Positions 8,418-11,465 of a DNA stretch of 11,465 nucleotides are shown here, piece after piece; within the stretch, counting starts at the first letter, position 1; every line of letters begins with the position of its first letter. This DNA comes from Bordetella parapertussis (GTDB taxonomy: Bacteria > Pseudomonadota > Gammaproteobacteria > Burkholderiales > Burkholderiaceae_C), in assembly GCA_945882755.1 (NCBI GenBank), contig CAMCWS010000142.1, forward strand, positions 1 through 11,465, given 5' to 3'. The position numbers were made by a program, and so were the translations under genes. Under the pieces are notes generated by a model. It saw only the letters and a list, made by a program, of their open reading frames with translations. It searched no databases and was not told the DNA's origin.

Positions 8418-8446
8418 TTGACATTAAAATCGGGCCTGCATAGCCT
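8418..8446 (+). promoter_or_regulatory. Possible sigma70 promoter of the brnT'-brnA remnant
   Basis: A consensus -35 TTGACA at 8418-8423 is followed after 17 bases by TAGCCT (8441-8446), which keeps the most conserved T-A----T positions of a -10. It lies just upstream of the brnT-derived ATG at 8453, where the promoter of a BrnTA operon belongs. That would leave a very short or absent leader. BrnA proteins usually repress their own promoter, but I see no clear operator palindrome. Confidence 0.35.
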
Positions 8447-8452
8447 TTCGCG

Positions 8453-8797
8453 ATGCACTTCGTCTTTGATGTCAACAAAAATCAAACCAATCTGGCAAAC
8501 ACTATGTCAGTCAAACATCAACGCCAATCCCCTAAGAAGATTCTGCTTCCCACGCCATCGGAGGACGCAGCCATCACCCGTGCCGCTTTGGCAGATCCGG
8601 ATGCCCAGCCTTTGACAAACGAGCAACTCGCCAGCATGAAACCTGCGCGTGGAAGACCACCTGTCGCACACAAACGCATCATGCTGTCTATGCGTGTTGA
8701 TTCAGACATCATGGCCTACTTGCGAGCCAGTGGCAAAGGGTGGCAAACCAAGGTACACGCTTTACTTAGAAAAGCGGTGGATACAGGCAAAGTATGA
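8453..8797 (+). CDS. brnA: BrnA-like antitoxin carrying an N-terminal BrnT relic
   Basis: The C-terminal half is a BrnA-type ribbon-helix-helix antitoxin: KRIMLSMRVDSDIMAYLR, then ASGKGWQTKVHALLRKAV. A natural BrnA start is the ATG at 8504 (97 residues). The frame also extends upstream to ATG 8453, adding MHFVFDVNKNQTNLANT, which resembles the first residues of BrnT toxins (MxFxFDxxKxxxNLxKHG). I infer an in-frame deletion that removed nearly all of BrnT, including the catalytic core, and joined its first ~16 codons to the region before brnA. The product may be a solitary DNA-binding antitoxin under the old brnT promoter. Neither ATG has a strong Shine-Dalgarno. The module sits between copies of a 59-bp direct repeat. 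Confidence 0.78.
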   Translation: MHFVFDVNKNQTNLANTMSVKHQRQSPKKILLPTPSEDAAITRAALADPDAQPLTNEQLASMKPARGRPPVAHKRIMLSMRVDSDIMAYLRASGKGWQTKVHALLRKAVDTGKV

Positions 8798-8815
8798 ACT
8801 TACATGGCATATCGG

Positions 8816-8874
8816 AGTCCTGTCATTGCGAGCGCAGCGAAGCAATCCCCCTGTCATTGCGAGGCCCGCAGGGC
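8816..8874 (+). repeat. 59-bp direct repeat, right copy
   Basis: Right-hand partner of 8311-8369, same orientation, beginning AGTCCTGTCATTGCGAGCG and ending CCGCAGGGC. Beyond the matched block the two sequences diverge (TGAAGCAATCC on the left, CGTGGCAATC on the right). Confidence 0.8.
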
Positions 8875-8884
8875 CGTGGCAATC
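8822..8884 (+). repeat. REP-like repeat cluster 2
   Basis: Two units: 8822-8848, identical to the 8317-8343 unit, and 8853-8884, a GGCCCGCAGGGCC-core variant ending GGCAATC. The cluster separates the brnA-like gene from the DUF4160 gene. The rest of the gap (8885-8942) shows no gene or clear promoter. Confidence 0.85.
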
Positions 8885-8942
8885 TACGCCTCTAGACCTC
8901 ACTTCACCGGCCTCATACAATCAGCAAATACGCACCATCAGC

Positions 8943-9104
8943 ATGTTCTACGGTATTTTGGTGTCCATGTTTTTTGAGGACACGGACAGGCATCACCTTG
9001 CACATATTCACGTGCGTTACGCCGGAGAAAAAGCGGCCATTGCCATCATCGATGGCCGTGTTCTGGCCGGTGAGCATCCTTACCCCATTGACCCTTTGCG
9101 TTAA
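8943..9104 (+). CDS. DUF4160 family protein, apparently internally deleted
   Basis: 53 residues. The N-terminal part matches DUF4160: MFYGILVSMFFED, then HHLAHIHVRYAGEKAAI (histidines at 17, 18, 21 and 23) and IIDGRVLAGE. The C-terminus HPYPIDPLR matches the usual family end (PFxIDPLR). The ~25-35 residues normally between them, including the AWIEIHxDEL and DWELA segments, are missing while the frame is kept. I infer an in-frame internal deletion, perhaps between short repeats encoding AGE. Relatives begin MPTISMFYGI; here the corresponding first codon reads ATA (IRTIS), so the ATG at 8943 is the likely start. The gene pairs with the DUF2442 gene 11 bases downstream. It probably is non-functional, though a short product could still be made. 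Confidence 0.7.
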   Translation: MFYGILVSMFFEDTDRHHLAHIHVRYAGEKAAIAIIDGRVLAGEHPYPIDPLR

Positions 9105-9115
9105 GGACCATTGCC

Positions 9116-9358
9116 ATGAGCGCTTTGCTGGATGTGACCTTGGTCAAACCGCTGCCCGATCATTGGCTGGCCTTGTCCTTCGAAAACGGCGAACAGCGCA
9201 TGTTTGACGTCAAGCCATTGCTCCACAAAAAACCTTTTACAGCGCTTGAGCAAGCCCATGTTTTTGCGCAAGCATATGTGTTTGCAGGAACCGTGAACTG
9301 GCCCGGTCAAATCGACATCTCCCCCGAGACGCTGTACGACCAATCCGTCCCCGCCTAA
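9116..9358 (+). CDS. DUF2442 domain protein
   Basis: 80 residues matching DUF2442 along the whole length: DVTLVKPLPDHWLALSFENG (6-25), RMFDVKPLL (28-36), and the closing TVNWPGQIDISPETLY (59-74). The ATG at 9116 follows AAGGA (9103-9107) at a good distance. DUF2442 genes commonly sit beside DUF4160 genes, and the pair has been proposed as toxin-antitoxin-like; the biochemical role is not established. The gene itself appears intact, unlike its upstream partner. A REP-like inverted pair follows its stop immediately. Confidence 0.85.
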   Translation: MSALLDVTLVKPLPDHWLALSFENGEQRMFDVKPLLHKKPFTALEQAHVFAQAYVFAGTVNWPGQIDISPETLYDQSVPA

Positions 9359-9364
9359 GCAATG

Positions 9365-9459
9365 GGATTGCTTCACTGCGTTCGCAATGACGTGTCGCCC
9401 GTCATTGCGAGCGGCCTTTAGCCGCGAGGAGCGAAGCGACGTGGCGGGAAGCAATCCCC
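9365..9459. repeat. REP-like repeat cluster 3, inverted pair
   Basis: A unit in reverse orientation (9365-9391, GGATTGCTTCACTGCGTTCGC then AATGAC) faces a longer forward unit (9401-9459) with a GCGGCCTTTAGCCGC core and ending GAAGCAATCCC. The two arms can pair into one long hairpin. It lies between the DUF2442 stop and the glycosyltransferase start and could attenuate transcription between them, but there is no T-run, so it is not a classical terminator. Confidence 0.8.
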
Positions 9460-9495
9460 TCACGACATAATCTCAAAAAACTCAGGAAGCAATCT

Positions 9496-11465
9496 TTGAC
9501 CTCCCGACCCACACCCTCCAGCACCGCCGCTGACCAACTGTTTCAGCAAAATCAATTCGCCCAAGCAGACGAGGCTTACGCAGCGCTGCTGCAAGCCGAG
9601 CCAACCCATGAATGGGCAGCCTTGCAGCACGCACGATGTGCGGTACAGATGGGCGAGGGTCGTTTGGCCCGAGACCGTTTTGCGGCGCTGCTCAAAGCCC
9701 ACCCCGACAACTTCAGCGCTTGGTTAGAGGCCGGCCATTTGTGTCGCCAGCAAAGTGCATTCGAGCAAGCCTTAGCCAGTTACCAACGTGCCATGGTGGT
9801 TGCACCCGCACGCTATGAGGCACCCTTGGGCGCAGCACGTTTGTTGGAAGACATGGGGCGGCGCGAAGAGGGGGCAGCGCTCTACCACCGAGCCAGCACC
9901 TTGGTGCCTGCCGATAAACGCCACTTCATGCACCAACGCATGGCCAAGTTTCGCCAAGAGCGGGGCGACACTTCAGCAGCCCTCGACAGCTTGCGCCAAG
10001 CCCTGTTGTGTGCCGATGCACTGACACCCGCGTTGCCGCTCAACGATCGTTGTGAATTGCTGATCGACTTGGGCGAACTGCTCTTGCGCATCAACGCCCG
10101 TGAAGACGCCATGCCCATGCTGACCCAAGCTTCGCAAGCCACTGCCGAAGCCACGCTGGTTCGCTTGGCCGAAACCTCGTTTCGCTTCAACCTGTGGCAA
10201 GAGTCATTGGCCGTGTTGCAACGTAACGCCGAGTTACACCCCGACAGTGCCGCTGCTTTGTGGAACCTTGCCCACGGCTACGCAGAAACATGGGAAATGG
10301 ACTTGGCTATCGCCACACTCGAACGTGCCGAAGCCATCGCACCCCAGCCCGGTGCAGCCTCGCTTCGTGCCTCGGTGGCGGGACGTTTGGGTGACGCCGA
10401 CACCGCTTTGGCCGCTTACGCCGAGATTGCTGAAAAAGAGGGCCCCTTGTCTAAGATGCGGTCCAGCACCGCCATGGCCTCGCTCTACAGCGATCAGCTT
10501 TCGCCCAAAGCTGTCGCCACCTTGCACCGCGAGTTATTTGCGCCCATGGGCGAGGGTGCTCGAAGCCGCGACAGTTTTGCCAATCCACGTGACGCTAATA
10601 AGCGTTTGCGTTTGGGTTTGGTCACCGCTGATTTTCACCATCAGCATCCCGTCAACATCTTTATGCAACCTGTGCTGGCCCGCTGGGATGCGCAAGACAT
10701 TGAGGTGACGGTGTATTTCACGGGTGTGAGTTACGACGAACAAACCTTGCTGGCCAAACGCCGCGTCAGCCAGTGGATAGAGGTCACCACCTTGAACAAC
10801 GTGCAACTGGCAAGACGCATTCAAGAAGATGGCATTGATGTGTTGATGGACTTGGCTGGCCATACCGGTATGCAGCGTATGCCCTTGTTTGCCCAGCGTG
10901 CAGCGCCTGTGCAGGCGACGTTTTTGGGCTACCCAGGGTCTACGGGTGTGCCTCAAATGGATTGGATCGTGGCTGACGCCGTGGTTGCCCCCGAGGGCAG
11001 CGAGGCCTTGTTCTCCGAGCAGGTCATTCGTTTGCCAAACACGGTGTTTTGCTATGCGCCAGAAGAGAACTATCCCTTCCCCACGTTCTCCGATGAACAC
11101 GCCAAGCGACCGCTGACCTTTGCGTCGTTCAATAACGTGTCCAAACTCACGCCACGCTCGTTGGCCTTGTGGGCGCAGGTGCTGCAAGCTGTACCCAACT
11201 CCCGCTTGATGCTCAAAGCGCCGAGCTTCAAAGACGAAGCAGCCGTCAAGGTGTTTGTGCAGCGCTTCAAGCAACTCGGTGTGGCGCTGGACCGCTTGGA
11301 GTTTCGCGGCCCTAGCAGCTTGAGCGACATGATGGCCGAGTACGCCGATGTAGACATCGCTCTCGACCCTGCGCCCTACAACGGAGGCACCACCAGCTTG
11401 CAAGCGATGTGGATGGGTGTGCCGGTGCTCACCATCGCGGGGGGACACTTTGTCTCACGCATGGG
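9496..11465 (+). CDS. TPR-containing GT41 (O-GlcNAc transferase / SPINDLY-type) glycosyltransferase, 3' end outside window
   Basis: 656 complete codons are visible and the frame is open at the window end. Residues ~13-330 are TPR-like helical repeats (for example ALASYQRAMVVAPARYEAPL and SAALWNLAHGYAETWEMDLA). From residue 369 the GT41 catalytic domain follows: LRLGLVTADFHHQHP (H381-H384), DLAGHTG (452-458), APVQATFLGYPGSTG, FASFNNVSKLTP with the nucleotide-binding Lys at 550, and NGGTTSLQAMWMGVP from 629 in the UDP site. The enzyme should transfer a sugar from a UDP donor to protein side chains in the cytoplasm. I place the start at TTG 9496 because AGGAAG at 9484-9489 is well spaced; no in-frame ATG lies between the stop at 9388-9390 and the TPR region. 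A neighbouring giant adhesin is a plausible substrate. Confidence 0.9.
   Translation, partial: MTSRPTPSSTAADQLFQQNQFAQADEAYAALLQAEPTHEWAALQHARCAVQMGEGRLARDRFAALLKAHPDNFSAWLEAGHLCRQQSAFEQALASYQRAMVVAPARYEAPLGAARLLEDMGRREEGAALYHRASTLVPADKRHFMHQRMAKFRQERGDTSAALDSLRQALLCADALTPALPLNDRCELLIDLGELLLRINAREDAMPMLTQASQATAEATLVRLAETSFRFNLWQESLAVLQRNAELHPDSAAALWNLAHGYAETWEMDLAIATLERAEAIAPQPGAASLRASVAGRLGDADTALAAYAEIAEKEGPLSKMRSSTAMASLYSDQLSPKAVATLHRELFAPMGEGARSRDSFANPRDANKRLRLGLVTADFHHQHPVNIFMQPVLARWDAQDIEVTVYFTGVSYDEQTLLAKRRVSQWIEVTTLNNVQLARRIQEDGIDVLMDLAGHTGMQRMPLFAQRAAPVQATFLGYPGSTGVPQMDWIVADAVVAPEGSEALFSEQVIRLPNTVFCYAPEENYPFPTFSDEHAKRPLTFASFNNVSKLTPRSLALWAQVLQAVPNSRLMLKAPSFKDEAAVKVFVQRFKQLGVALDRLEFRGPSSLSDMMAEYADVDIALDPAPYNGGTTSLQAMWMGVPVLTIAGGHFVSRM

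Noticed and set aside
8649..8942. N-terminal extension of the DUF4160 frame up to 8649
   Set aside because: It overlaps brnA out of frame and passes through REP repeats; family similarity begins just before 8943.
8299..9460. Insertion sequence formed by the repeat clusters
   Set aside because: No transposase reading frame lies between the repeats; the enclosed genes are BrnA, DUF4160 and DUF2442.
6499..9470. Integron gene-cassette array
   Set aside because: Small toxin-antitoxin cassettes suggest it, but genes lie on both strands, repeats are REP-like hairpins of ~27-59 bp, and I see no attC-type ends or integrase in the window.
10534..11448. Minus-strand 304-codon reading frame opposite the GT41 domain
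   Set aside because: The plus strand encodes a clear GT41 catalytic domain here; the minus product is His/Gln/Arg-rich without a family.

Overview
The window looks like an accessory stretch of a free-living betaproteobacterial chromosome. A Burkholderiales origin (Comamonadaceae or a Limnohabitans-like freshwater relative) is my best guess. This is inferred from base composition and codon use, the style of the giant FG-GAP/Ig-like protein, the TPR-SPINDLY (GT41) glycosyltransferase, and the GTCATTGCGAGCG-type interspersed repeats. Nothing in the window proves the taxon.

Region 1 (1-6498, + strand) is the 3' part of one giant surface or secreted protein gene, open from the first base. The visible 2165 residues fall into a module that occurs twice. 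Each copy has seven FG-GAP (integrin-alpha-like, calcium-binding) blades, a short RTX nonapeptide stretch, and a conserved tail domain. A run of about six bacterial Ig-like domains separates the two copies. The second tail is the C-terminus of the protein and probably holds the type I secretion signal.

Region 2 (6499-9470) is a dense patch of small toxin-antitoxin-type genes in different states of preservation. Two pairs look intact: DUF433/DUF5615 (6535-7100) and MntA/HepT (7579-8213). Between them, on the minus strand, lie an orphan DUF433 antitoxin gene and a 5'-truncated XRE/HigA-type antitoxin remnant. Downstream come an in-frame BrnT'-BrnA fusion left by loss of most of the BrnT toxin, and a DUF4160/DUF2442 pair whose DUF4160 gene seems to have lost its middle in frame. 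A second, degraded copy of the giant protein's last ~28 codons follows HepT (8215-8298), so the first two toxin-antitoxin modules sit between two copies of the adhesin 3' end. Three clusters of REP-like repeats (8301-8380, 8822-8884, 9365-9459) punctuate the rest, and a 59-bp near-perfect direct repeat brackets the BrnT'-BrnA remnant.

Region 3 (9496-11465, + strand) is the 5' part of a TPR plus GT41 (O-GlcNAc-transferase/SPINDLY-type) glycosyltransferase gene that runs off the end. It most likely starts at a TTG with a good Shine-Dalgarno sequence. GT41 enzymes include adhesin-glycosylating members (HMW1C), so modification of the neighbouring Ser/Thr/Asn-rich giant protein is a reasonable but unproven hypothesis. 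The region between the two large genes reads as an insertion and decay hot spot for toxin-antitoxin cassettes.
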